A stretch of 64,000 bases of DNA, taken from Turbatrix aceti (taxonomy: Eukaryota; Nematoda; Chromadorea; Rhabditida; Panagrolaimidae). Of this stretch, positions 13,778 to 24,854 are shown piece by piece. Position 1 is the first letter of the stretch; each line of letters starts with the position of its first letter. The notes below the pieces were generated by a model. That model did no database searches and had not been told where the DNA came from. It worked only from the letters and a program-made list of their open reading frames with translations. The DNA is taken from positions 5,403,246 through 5,467,245 of the forward strand of contig OZ017770.1 in NCBI GenBank assembly GCA_963969345.1, read 5' to 3'. A program made the position numbers and the translations under genes.

Positions 13778-13975
13778 ATGATTTTATTTCCATTGTTAAT
13801 TTTATTACATTAATAAAATAAGTGTGTTTTTGGATATCTTTTTTGTATGAACATGTACTTTTTTAAACGTACCAAAAAATACCCCCGGGGACTCCCATGG
13901 GACTCCCATGGGAATCCCATGGGATAATTCCCCTATTTCTAATTCCCATGGGAGTTTCGCCACCCTGCTCAGAAC
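13593..13975. repeat. 8-bp target-site duplication flanking the hAT-type MITE
   Basis: CTCAGAAC occurs at 13593-13600 and again at 13968-13975, immediately flanking the element. An 8-bp duplication is the hAT superfamily hallmark, and it shows which bases were present before insertion. Confidence 0.9.
13601..13967. mobile_element. hAT-type MITE inserted in a channel gene
   Basis: The 367-bp element has perfect 12-bp terminal inverted repeats (CAGGGTGGCGAA at the left, TTCGCCACCCTG at the right), fitting the CAGGG start of hAT elements. Inside both ends are arrays of short palindromes (TCCCATGGGA several times, and ATCCCGGGAATT-like units on the left). It encodes no transposase, so it is non-autonomous. 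It sits in the last part of the DEG/ENaC coding region, after the codons for VTQN. Confidence 0.9.
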
Positions 13976-14031
13976 AACAATTTGTATGTGAAAATTCAAA
14001 TGAAATATTTAATTTAAAAAAACGCTTTCAG

Positions 14032-14095
14032 GCATCTCACGGATATAGATTTACCAACCCTGCGTATTCAGCGCAGTTCGACGTTTTACGGATGA
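14032..14095 (+). pseudogene. Likely former terminal exon of the DEG/ENaC gene
   Basis: If the MITE and one copy of its target duplication are ignored, the reading frame continues past AACAATTT to a GTATGT donor at 13984. An acceptor CTTTCAG at 14031 then opens this 64-bp exon in the right phase, coding HLTDIDLPTLRIQRSSTFYG and a TGA. It could still be used if the element is spliced around. Otherwise it is orphaned. Confidence 0.55.
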
Positions 14096-14539
14096 TATAT
14101 TTGTTCGCATGAAAACAGCTGATCGTACGTATTAATCAAAAATTTATTGTTGCGACTAACTGACCCGGAGGGATATGCAAAATTCCCAAATCTGAGGTTT
14201 TTTTGCAATTGAACAACCAAATGCGATTGGCGCGGGTTCAGTGCATTCTGATATGTGAAAACATATGTTTTTACAAAAAATGATTTAATCACTGTGTTTG
14301 GGTTCATTTCACTTTGCTTTAATTACAAATGGCGATAAAAACCCCGAATAAGTGTATTTTCAATGACATGCAGAATAAATTACATACAAAAAGTTATCCG
14401 AACAGCACTGTGTATTCTGACAACAACTTTTAACAAGATATAACATAACATAAAAAATGCGTATTATTCAGTGAATGCACACTTGTCAAAAAACAAAAAC
14501 TACACGCCATAAATCACAATTTTTTTTGCCATTCGAAGA
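14096..14539. other. Intergenic AT-rich region
   Basis: The channel gene (plus) and the next gene (minus) converge here. The stretch is AT-rich and no gene or repeat is recognised. Confidence 0.4.
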
Positions 14540-16653
14540 TTATTTTGCAGTCTTTTGAAGTTTGCTTTTGATAGCGTTCAAATTGTCGACGATACCAGAT
14601 GTACTTTCTCGGTTGGATGAGCGCATGTTGAATGAACGATACTGCCGTGTCTACAATTGCAGACTATTAAGTCCCCTGCATCCCAAAAAAGGAAAACTCA
14701 CTCGAACAAAAAAGTTTTCGGCCGGTGGAGTATCGGATTTTACTGCTTCTCTTGGCTGAGGCGGAAGCAGGTATTTTGGGGGCATGCGTGGGGAATCTTC
14801 TTCTACCGTTTTCGGTCCCACCTGTAAAATTTTTTTTTGAAATCAAAATTTTAGATAAACCATTTTCTCACCTTTTTGTTGTTCATAGCAAAAATTTTTG
14901 AAAGCGATGACAGCTTAGGATTAAACACTGAATGGAGTCGTCGACTATTGGGAGTCCTGGTTTGGAGTGATTCAAACTAAAAAGCAGCTCGCTTAGTTGT
15001 TATACAATGGTAGCTTATCAAAAAAATTCACCAGTCCCAGTTCAGCTATTATTTTTTTGTTATCGCTTTTAGAGTCTGCCTTTGACTCGAACGACGTCAC
15101 GCTTGCGGGTCTATGATATGTCTTGTTCTGTCTGAAAGTCAACAAAGCCCTAAAAAATAATTGAATATGCTGAAGCACCACATACGGAATGCTTTCTTTT
15201 TCACTCTCAGGCAGCTGATATTTGCCCCCAGGTGAAGGCCGAATAGGGCGCTCATCAACAGAAAAAGCAGGAACCAAATTACGATAATATTCGGGGTCAT
15301 CGGATTCATCGCTCGGCTGATCGGAATCAGGCTTGCAGAGAAAATCGGCACATGTATATGTGTCACTGATGTTTTCCCATTTATCATTGTGAGAATGTTT
15401 TTTTGGTGGCGTTTGAGGTGGGGTGTAGACTTTTTCGTCAAACGTACAACTCGTTGAAATCGTTTTTTCGGAACTAGTCGAAGAAGCGGTGTGTGAATTT
15501 CGTCCATCGTGCAAAAACGGCGTCGCGGCGTTTTGCGTCATAGATGTTTCCTTCAATGCAACAATTGATAAAAAAAAGGTGAGAATGCATAAGCCTATTA
15601 TCGTTACCATGGGAAAGGGTACAGGAATGTGCGTATTGTTGATTGTTGTATGATAAACAATCTCAGGTGGCAAAAAATTAATTGTAGGGTTTTTCATCTC
15701 GCCGCCGGATAAGTTGTAGGGTACCAACTGAAATGCATATTACAATAAAGGATAACGAACGATAACCATAATTAATATTTTTCCGTGAATAAAAGCAAAT
15801 AGCTCGTACTTTAAAATCATGAGACAAAAAAATGTGTAAGTCGCCGAAAGCAAATATTTCTGACTGACGCGGATATGAATGAAAAGCACTTTTTTCTTCT
15901 AACCCTCAATAAATTTCGTAAACATCGTAAAAAAGAATTTTTACAGTTATATTTTTGTTTTAGTTATTCAGTGAAAAGATTTACGATTTATCAGTTTTTT
16001 TTCAAAAGATTAAAAAAACTCACGACGGGTAATCCATTTGAAGGTACGAAATTCATGACGGGTTGTTGAGATGGCTGCAAAAGAAACCACATAGGTTGAG
16101 GAATCGTTGTTGCGGCAGCATCAAAAGACTGGGGTTGAGGAGTCTCCGCAATGCTGCGTTGTTGACATGAGACGTTTAGCAATTCAACAGGAAGTGAATC
16201 AGAACCCTTGCAATTTTCGTCGGGTTTTTTGTTTTCTGGTAATTGCTTTGATTCCTGGGAAACCACCTCCCTAGGGGTAATCGTGTTTTGTGAAGCTTCG
16301 TCAGACGCATCCGGCTTTTTGTTTTCGACGTCGTTGCTATTTGCTTCCTGATTGCCAGAATGCTTCGGCTTTTCGTTCTCTGCATCCGTGTATCGAACAC
16401 CGCGTCGAAAGCTGCGTCTTAGCTTGGGATCGTTGCAGGATCCAAACGGAAACCATTCTTCACCTTCAAATATAGACATTAAAATATAGTACGATGGGAT
16501 CGGTAACAAAAATACCCGAAGTGGCAGACTCGCTTTCCAAACGGTCAAACGAGGTTCGTCGTTTCGAGCGCGGTGCTTTGGAACCAAAGGGAAACCACTC
16601 TAAAAAGTGTTTGATTGTCCAATACCCTTGGTAAAGTATTTCTTACCAGTCAT
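14540..16653 (-). CDS. Unrecognised single-pass membrane protein with duplicated EWFPFGS motif
   Basis: Seven exons join in frame: 16647-16653 (only ATGACTG is coding), 16516-16599, 16024-16463, 15032-15727, 14872-14976, 14702-14821, 14540-14650. The predicted protein is about 520 aa. Exons 2 and 3 each open with the same motif followed by basic residues: EWFPFGSKAPRSKRRTSFDR and EEWFPFGSCNDPKLRRSFRR. A hydrophilic Lys/Asn/Glu-rich stretch with repeated NKKPD-like units follows. One hydrophobic membrane segment (PFPMVTIIGLCILTFFLSIV) lies near residue 215. The remainder is Ser/Pro-rich and probably cytoplasmic. There is no clear signal peptide, so a type III or tail-inserted topology is possible. 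I know no family with this layout. The tiny first coding exon is the weakest part of the model, although the 46-nt upstream intron has good ends. Confidence 0.6.
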
Positions 16654-17488
16654 ATTGTCAAGTGAGTGTACTGAAACCAGTGCTAAAATCTATTGACAGA
16701 TATATTACTATTTATTAATAAGTACACATTTTTCGCGCAGAGCAAATCGAAAGTCCGTCTTAACGGACCGTATATCTATCGGGTATCGACGATAATAGAT
16801 TAAACAAATGATTCTCCGTCTCTCTTTTTTCAGTCCTTCCTTAGTATAGCAAAGAGAGGAGACGACGTCTACAAAGGTGCGCTGCCTATCTGCGCTGCTC
16901 ATGCGCAGCCGGTTTTTTGCCATATAAAAAGTCAGAAGACGGAATCCAGCAGCGCGATATTTTTACATAATGGCTTTTCTATGCCATGAACGGCAAATTA
17001 TTCACATTACAAGGTGTGTCAAAAAAAACGTAGCAAAACAGTCCTCGCCTTGCGTGAATGCGAACCTGAAAAAGAAATCACCTTGAGCAATAAAACAAGT
17101 GCGCTGCAAATTTGGAAGCAGAAGCAAAATAACGTAATGGCATATACAAACGATGGTCTTATCAAGGAATTTAACCCTTTGCGGTGTTCTTAACGACTTC
17201 TTGTGATAACAGTGAGTGCTGACGCGATTTTTTCCTCCATTTTTTATTTTAGTAATAGAACGAACACAAAAGCGACCAAGCCCGTGTGCCTCGCGTTTCC
17301 TTAAAATGTGAGGGATACGTGTAGTCGAATCACTTTGTAACTGCAACTCCCACACATGCCCCCTAAAAAAGTAAGCACAGAACAAAAAGCATTTTATTAT
17401 TGTTTTATTATTTCCACTTATATCATTGCTTGAATATTGTACAACATAATTTTTTTTGTCAATGTATTTTTTACACTTACAATCAAAT
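16654..17488. other. Intergenic region, no convincing gene
   Basis: Open frames here overlap the 3' end of the next gene in another frame and show no family features. A GGTGTGTCAAAAAAAACG string near 17012 resembles mariner terminal sequences, but no partner repeat or transposase was found. Confidence 0.35.
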
Positions 17489-18087
17489 TTATACATTGAG
17501 ATCAAAATGAGGCGGAACTTGCGCGACAAGCTGGTAGTCAAAGTAAAGGCAGCCGTTGATTAGCGTGACCGTGCGGCCCTCGGCTTTGGCTTTGCGAATC
17601 TCACCTTCGAGGCGGTCGAGGTGCAGCATGGATGCGCCGCCTACGAGGGCGGACTGCATCATCATTGCGACACCCATCCCAATACCCAGATTTCTGAAAA
17701 AAAAAATATTTATATTAATTTTTCTTTTGAAATAATCAAATCTTACGATGATGTTCTTTTTCTTTCCGGAAACAAGTGATGCCGCTCGTCCGATGACTGA
17801 CGATTTTGGTCTCGACGCTTTTCATTGTCGCTGTCGGACGAAAAACAACTACCCATTAGAAAGTCATCAACAGGAATATTTTTATTGTACTTCTAAAGAT
17901 AAAAATATAAACTCACAAGCCTGCACCTTGTGGGCGAAAATGTCATACTACAAGATAAAGATGTTTTTAAGACAAGAATTTCTTTAACATACAAGGGGGA
18001 AGAAAATCGAGAGAAATTCAATTTCTCGAAAACGCAGTCAAAAGATGTTCTAGTCATAAAAAGGGTCTTCTTTTCACGAGCTGACAT
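17489..18087 (-). CDS. Small unknown protein, 158 aa
   Basis: Four exons join in phase: 17993-18087, 17917-17947, 17747-17892 and 17489-17693. The first half is polar, with an acidic and basic stretch (FSSDSDNEKRRDQNRQSSDE). The second half begins with a Met/Ala/Gly-rich segment (LGIGMGVAMMMQSALVGGAS) that is mildly hydrophobic, then an amphipathic helix (LDRLEGEIRKAKAEGR) and a compact end, VTLINGCLYFDYQLVAQVPP. Translation could also start at an internal ATG in exon 2. The gene lies 543 bp downstream of the co-SMAD gene on the same strand, too far for a clear operon. I do not recognise the family. Confidence 0.5.
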
Positions 18088-18629
18088 TGGCGCTTGTTAA
18101 ATGGCCAACCTAGATTCTTGATTGAATTTATTAATACTCAATTGATAAATCGTCAAAAGTCAACCGTTTGTCTTTTTTTCTCAACAACTGGTTTTTGAAC
18201 TTCGCGCCAAAGCGGCCCCCTCTAAACGAACGCATGTCAGTGCTATTGTTAATTTAATTCGTTGAGAAGCAATAAAAAAACAATTTCATCTTGTTTTGGC
18301 ACAACTCAAATCATGTTTGCATTTGTTAACAACAGTTTACCACGTGTTTGCTTTTCCCCAATCGCATAATGTTGCATTATGTATGCATTTTTTTGCACAA
18401 GAATTTGATCGTGGATACATTATGTACCCGGTTGAAGGATAAAACCGGGTACATGATGAAAACAAAAAAAAAATAAAACAAAGATGTGTAAAATTTTACA
18501 TTTGATCACTATGTAACTTTATGTACTTTTATAAATAATTCACAACTATATGTGTATATATTCGATAGGTGATATATGCAAAATTTTCAGTTGTTGTAAT
18601 GAATAAAAATGTGCAAACTGATCAAGTTG

Positions 18630-21600
18630 TTATTCGCGAGTCAGTACTTCGTCGAGGATTTGAAGGGCTCGCGTGATGCGAATTTCTACCCAGCATGGAC
18701 ACTTTTCGATACATTCACGGCGGTAGCCCAAGCCGTAGCCCTTGCCAAAGCTGACGCGGATGGTGCAAAGGCGTCTGAGATCGTCAATTCCGTTGTCTTT
18801 CATCTAAAAATTTAAAAAAATCAAGTCATGTAGACAAAATCTAGCAGAAACTCACAGCCATGAGCTTGATTCGATCCATTTCGTTGGTTACAGTCTCGAG
18901 ACGCGCCTCGCCCTTGGCAATGTGATTCCAGAATTTGCGATACTCGTGTCGATGGTTGATTTCCTCCTTGATTTGCTTCATGTCAAATACCTTAACCGTG
19001 CTTCCATGTTCAAAGCGATGGGGATCGTCTCCGATGCAGCGTGATGCCTGGACATCCAGGTGCATGCTCTGGGCAAAGACCGTCATATTGGAACAGACAG
19101 TTAACCAAATGTCGGCTTCATTTTTTATATGCAGCAAAACGCCTTGCTGGAAGCAGCGTCTAAAAAGTATTCAAAACATAAGTATGCAATATATGTGCTA
19201 AGGAAAACTTACAGAACACGTTCACTTGCAAAGTCGCGAGAAATATTGGAAGAAGAGCCCAAACAAAAACGATTGTCAGCGTTGAGGTAGAGTCCGCCGT
19301 CAATGCGCACTGTTTGGCAATTGTCCAGAGCTTGGAATGATTCACCGACTTTCTGGTCGCATTCGTAGTAATCGATTGTGCACCAGAACGAAGGCACTAA
19401 AAATCAGAAAACAATTGATTGACCGCACAAAAAAAATAAAAACTAACAGATCTGGTCAGAATGCTTTTCTCGAGGTTCCTGGCGCATGTACTCGTCGACG
19501 CCCATGACGTAGTCAGGGACACCGACACTAGCGACCATTTCACAATGGGCTTTGAACGCTGCAAAAAAAACTTGCTAAAAAACGGACAAAATCAAACAAA
19601 CCATCAACAGGAGTCGTGTTAATGGTGATTCCGGCAGGGTTGACAATGACGCCGTTCTTCTAGAAAGCGAAATTAATGCAAAGAAAGAAAGAGTAAAACA
19701 TACGTCAATGAGAGCTTTTTCGGGATCGACGCCACGGGGAACAGTCAGAGGACCGGTGTAACGCCCTGCGCTAGGTGCCGCAGGAAATTCATCGGCAGAA
19801 GAAGGCTGCGCGACCGTGGGTGGCGGAACGACGGTTGAGTTCGAATCAGTACCATCTTTCTTCTGTTTAGCGAGCTCAACTCCTAACGAAATATCATCAT
19901 TAAGAATCTCGTTACGCTCAGGCGTGAACGTTGCAGAGTTGTCTGGCATCCTGGAAACGTTCTGGGGATTTAACTGCGGCAGAGCTGGAGTGCTCGTTGC
20001 CGGGCGCAAAATATCGTACGATGAACCTGAAATAAAAAAAAAGCGTTTACTAATTGCACAAAAAAGAACAATTTTTGCAACATACGTTCCATGTTAGCAA
20101 TTTCGCCGTTGACGACTAAATCGTTGGGAGTAAAGTGAGCAGGAATGTGTGTAAATTCGGGCTGCTTGATTGGTACTTCGTAAGAAGGCAAAATATCCAA
20201 GCGCGGCGGACGGAAGGGAGGAGGTCGAACAAAGCGGACATCAAACCGTTGGGGGTTGTATCCGGAAGGAAGAGGATCCAGACGATAGTGCTGAGCAATA
20301 GGGCGCTGGGTGTATGACTGTTGTCTTTCAAAGCCACTCTGACTGGCCTGTTCCGTTGATTTGGACGCCCGATATTCAGTGCGCTAAAAAACATCCTTTG
20401 TCGTCAACAAGCATCCATAAAACTGCCAACAAACTACCAGTTGTGATGACGATTGAGAAGATACCGCCAAATCCGTTTGATCTGTAGAGGTCAAATTCTC
20501 ATCCTGTAAGCCAAAATGTCAACGATTTTTTTTTTAAATTTTCCGAACGTACACCGACGTTTTGCACGCTGTCAGAAATTGAGGGTCCCGCTATATTTGT
20601 TGCATGTTCACCCGATGTTACACTAGTGCTACACTAAAGTCATGTATTAAATCATCACAAAAAATTATTATCTAGTCCAAAAAAACGCACATCATCGGTT
20701 TTTGAATCATTTTCTTCCAGTCGATTGTCACGTAAAAGCGAGACGAGTTGGTCACTTTCTGCCAAACCCATGTGTAGTCCCTCCATTGATGCCATCGAAC
20801 TGTTGTACTCATTTTCAAAATCCGCGATCTGCATTCTGAGTTGTTGGATATGTTGTTGTTCATTGTTAACAACATACTGGGGTGCTACGGGCGCGTTTGG
20901 AAGTTGTGGCAAGAAGGCAGGCGACAAATCTTGCTCATGAAAGCTCGAATTGAAAGCAGCTGGGTTCTGAAGGTATTCTCGTTGTGCGGGGTGTGTTGAT
21001 GAATTTTGTACTGAAACGGAGTGATCCGAAATAGAAGCTAAATCTTGGGATATATCGATTTCGTCGGTGTCGTCTTGTCCCTCGCTTGGTTCTCCATCAC
21101 CCCCAATCCTTGATTCTCTGTAGTAGTGATATGGGTTTACGCATACCAGTTCCAATCGCATTCTTTCAAACGGGTAGCGGCAAATTTCGTGATGCTTGAG
21201 TTCATTTTTTTGTAGATCAGGATAGCGGAAGAGACGAGCGAAAAAGTAGTGAGGAAAGCCTTTGCGCCCCGCGATCTGTAAAAAAAACCCCTGCTTTCGT
21301 GAGTTCGGTGAAGACAAATTTTTTTCACCTGTAAGCGACCATCTTGCGTACGAACTATACAGTAGCAATCGTTTAACTCTGCTCCAAAAGTCGAGATACA
21401 CACTATGAAATCAGAGAGCTGATTTCTCTCTTTGAGTTTGCGTATCAAACTTTCAACCGATTTCTTGGCAAAGTGTTCGTCTTCGAGCTAAAAAAACGGT
21501 GCGCGTTCAGATCTCTTTTTCTCTCTCCTCTCCCTGTCTATGAAATAATAGGCACATACCACCGAGAATTGCATGAGGTATTCAGTCACTGTCGATATAT

Positions 21601-22558
21601 TGTCTTTTGCGTTCGGGCGTCTCATGCTTACCACACCTTTTATTGCGCGCAGTTGTCGTCGATTCTCGGCATCTTGTTCGAGGTTCTTGTTGGGTGGCCC
21701 TTCGAGTGTGTTAACTAAAACGGTATATCAACAAGTTTTTTGTAAAAAAATATTTATTTTAACTTACGCATGCTCCCGATATGTGATTCCCCGTCGTTTC
21801 CTTCACCAATGCCGAAGCCCCTTTGTTGTTGCCCGGGGGGATTCAGCGATGTTGATGCGATAGCGGGCGTCTGTTGAATATTCACTGAGGGAATCTGTTT
21901 TGGCTGTTGTTCGTGGCTTGAATAATGTTCGTACGGGCAATAGTACATTTTATGAGATTTTTCCGGCGACATGTATACTCCCCCTGCATTCATTGAGGTG
22001 AATGGAGGCTGTTGCGGGGGCATAGCTTGTGGGCGAAGCACAGGAGTCAGAGTCTGAAGTTGTATTGACTGAGATGTAGCGTAGGCACTATCTGTAATTT
22101 TTATTTTTTGAATAATTTATTTTTTTTAACTCGAAGCTCTACAAACCCTGGGGGTATTCTTCCATTTCAATGTCGTTATTTCGCACGTAGCTCGAGTTTT
22201 CAACGTAGCCTTCATCACTGACGTAATCTAAAATTCGTTTGTTTACATTTGTATTTTTTCCACGTGATTTTTTTAAAAACCACGTTTCCTAAACATACTT
22301 GATGTCCCGTAGATAGAGTTGTCGGTACTCGATCCATCGCCATTGTTCGTGGCAACAATTCTGCCGTCTAAAAAATGTCACGTCATCATTATTACTGCAG
22401 TTGTGTATACTTAATGACAACTCACTTTCATCAGGCACCAGGTAATTATGAGCCGGCAAAACACGCGCATCGAAACTGTTCAACGTGTCAGGAACGTCAC
22501 CGAAGACGGAAACCGCTTCTGCTTTTTCTGAAGGGGGCACGAAGCCGGAATCATTCAT
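18630..22558 (-). CDS. Co-SMAD transcription factor (Smad4 type)
   Basis: Common-mediator SMAD that joins receptor-regulated SMADs in TGF-beta/BMP signalling and binds DNA. Sixteen exons join in phase: 22426-22558, 22299-22367, 22147-22227, 21768-22091, 21560-21714, 21329-21487, 20691-21275, 20553-20633, 20438-20503, 20086-20383, 19704-20026, 19602-19659, 19448-19558, 19213-19396, 18856-19159, 18630-18803. The protein is about 1,034 aa, long because of a Gln/Pro-rich N-terminal extension of about 230 aa and a 450-aa linker. The MH1 domain includes [13 protein letters not shown], the DNA-binding hairpin region [14 protein letters not shown] and [11 protein letters not shown]. The MH2 domain starts at [20 protein letters not shown] and includes [28 protein letters not shown] and [20 protein letters not shown] follow Smad4 rather than R-SMADs. 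The C-terminus (VLTRE) lacks the SSXS phosphorylation tail, as expected for a co-SMAD. Whether it corresponds to sma-4 or daf-3 is undecided. Confidence 0.93.
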
Positions 22559-23521
22559 GTCGCCTGAGTTGTTTATTCCTTTGTATATTCCATTACCCTG
22601 AAAGCTTATTTTTACTTGTTTATATAAAAACAAAACTCTTACGCGACGCGCGGTAACGTCAATACTATAAACATTTTAGCTTGAATTTTCACACTACATT
22701 CACAATTTTTTTTCTTGTTTTTTTCGCACTACGCCCTCGGGCGTAGTAAGATAATGAAGTACCTGAATAAGTATGGATGTATTTGCGTGAAAAATAGAAC
22801 AAAACGCCAGAAGTTATGCGCACGCTCGCGGCGGTTACTCCGAAAGAAACAAAATAAGAACTCACGCGCAAGATGAAGCGCTTCAGAAAAAAAACAGAAG
22901 AGGATTTGCCAGGTGATTAAAGAAGGATGAACAGTCAAATTGTACTTATTAGCTATTAAAATAATAAGAAAACGAAAGAAAAAAAAAGATGAAAAGATCG
23001 AGGAAAGTGAGCCGATTAAAAAAAATAACAAGTCAAGAATTTATGGCCATATGGCTTTTCGGTTTCCTCAAATGTGCCAGATTGCTAGTTGTTTTCAGAA
23101 AAGGGAATGGAAAAGTATAAAGTTTATCGGTTTTTTCGTTGAAAAGAATTGGAAAAAATGCAGTGCTGAAAGAAATAATTGCTCGGCAAAAACAAAGCAT
23201 TTTGAATTATGAAAAATATGCAAATTTTTTGTCATTACGGTAAAAATAAAAATAAAATTGAAATTAATTTTGGTTGACAGAAATTGGCGATCTTCAACAT
23301 GATAATTTTGTAAAACGCAGAAAAATTTTTTTAAATAATATATCAGCCAGGGTCTAAAACAGGTCGGTAATTTAGGCCCACGACCCGGCCAAGGCCTAGG
23401 AAGTCAGGCCCGGCCTGCTGAATTTCATTTTTTAAAATAAAGCGCACAAAAACGCATTTTTTTGACAATAACTTATATGAAAAGTGCAAGAAAAACAACT
23501 TCATTTTATTTAAGAAATAAT
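22559..23521. other. Intergenic region with co-SMAD promoter and GC-rich motif cluster
   Basis: This holds the presumed co-SMAD promoter. An acceptor-like AAGCTTTCAG about 35 bp upstream of the start (near 22598) may be a trans-splicing or 5' UTR splice site. Around 23345-23425 repeated GGCCCGGCC-like strings occur, and a similar GGGCCAAGACGGGCC string recurs near 24085 beyond the LINE. These may be remnants of an older repeat. No gene is recognised. Confidence 0.35.
22728..22747. promoter_or_regulatory. Perfect palindrome upstream of the co-SMAD gene
   Basis: ACTACGCCC, a 2-base spacer TC, then GGGCGTAGT form perfect 9-bp arms about 170 bp upstream of the co-SMAD start codon. It may be a dimeric protein-binding site or a hairpin. 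Function is inferred from position only. Confidence 0.4.
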
Positions 23522-24034
23522 ACTATTTGTTTTCAGTCTTCATTCTTGCACGCCTAGCGGACGGTCGGTTTTATTCCGCCTCTCCTGTCCGCGACGGCAG
23601 CTTGCGCTCGCGATCGCATTCGGGAGCAGCGCAAGTGTAAGAATTGAAAGCGCCGTTTGACACCCGGGCTGGCCACCCTGTCAAACGTAGGCTAAAGTTA
23701 ATGGGTGAAGGAAGCGGAACGCCGAAAATGGACATACGCGCGAAAGCTCCTGGAGGCAGACGAAAACAGATGGGCCCGACGACTGACCTTGTGGATACCA
23801 CAAGGAAAACGACCCGTGGGACACCCTTCCTTACGATGGGCCGATTCGCTCAACTCGGTGTTCAACAAGACGAAAAACAGACCACAACGACGAGGGGAAG
23901 AAGAAATCGCGACCAAAACGAATCGAGACATTTACGCCTACGTGGACGTCATTTGTGCCTCCTAACATCTGGTCTAATGATAACTAACCACTGAGTAATG
24001 GTGAAATAATAATAATAATAACTATTTGTTTTCA
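23522..24034. repeat. 14-bp target-site duplication flanking LINE copy 1
   Basis: ACTATTTGTTTTCA at 23522-23535 is repeated exactly at 24021-24034, directly after the (AAT)n tail of the LINE copy. This marks a target-primed insertion. Confidence 0.88.
23536..24020 (+). mobile_element. 5'-truncated LINE (non-LTR retrotransposon), copy 1
   Basis: A 485-bp fragment carries the C-terminal end of a LINE reverse-transcriptase polyprotein: RRKWTYARKLLEADENRWAR, then GKRPVGHPSLRWADSLNSVF, a pattern seen at the end of many LINE ORF2 proteins. The coding frame from about 23705 ends at a TAG near 23965 and is preceded by an in-frame stop, so it is a dead fragment. It ends with a short 3' UTR and an AATAATAATAATA tail, as in RTE-like clades. 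A 14-bp target duplication flanks it. Clade assignment is tentative. Confidence 0.8.
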
Positions 24035-24854
24035 CAAAAAAAAGAGCTTTTGCGCATTTGTTTTTCAAACATATTCTTGTTTCGGGCCAAGACGGGCCGC
24101 CGAGATTTTGGTTCGGCCGTCTTACTCATACCAGCAAAAAAAATTGTGGGAAAAATTTTTTATGCCTGTCGTGATAGAAAAAAAACAACTTGATTGCAAG
24201 CCTTTTTAGTCAATATTCACAACCTGCATCAATTCAAAAAGTTTCCGAAAAATCAAAAAATAAGCAGATCAAAATGCCCGGGCTCTTCATATGAAATGCT
24301 AGCGAGACAGTATGTTTTTCAAAGAGCATGCACTATAACTTTCTTACCTTTTACATTTATTGTAGTCTTATCTAACGATGTTGAATACACAGACAGATTG
24401 CGAAGGAAGATCCTGTCCCAATCAGCAAGACAGCGGGTTACAAACTCGCTGTAGACCATTGCTACGATTGATCTCATGCATGCATTTCGTATTTGTCCTG
24501 TCCATTGTATTACCCCTTATCGGATCAGACAGTGGGACACCGACCTGTGATCCCTTATATCGCCGTATCGCTTACAGACAGGTCATTAAAATCGCTAGCA
24601 GCTCGACAGTTCAAAGCGATAAAGCATGAGCCTTTCCTCCATTTTGATACTTTATCACTGACGAGTGAGTGGGAGACCGAAGGTGGTAATTAACTCGTGT
24701 TCACTGTTAAAAATCGCGCGCAAAACAACGTTTTATAATAAACCAATCAATTGCGTTCATCTGCTGCGGAGAATATTCAACGGACCTGTTGCCTTCTTCC
24801 CCCTATCAATTCAGTTGATTTGTTAATGTATGAGCACATAATCAGAATCAGTAT
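24035..24854. other. Intergenic spacer between the inverted LINE copies
   Basis: The 820-bp spacer contains several short open frames but no recognisable domain, repeat or RNA gene. Confidence 0.35.

Noticed and set aside
17005..17030. Mariner-like terminal sequence (GGTGTGTCAAAAAAAACG)
   Set aside because: No matching inverted end, TA duplication or transposase could be found nearby.
17002..17541. Long minus-strand open frame of 179 codons
   Set aside because: It overlaps the last exon of the small 158-aa gene in another frame, has no domain, and its amino-acid make-up is unlike a real protein.
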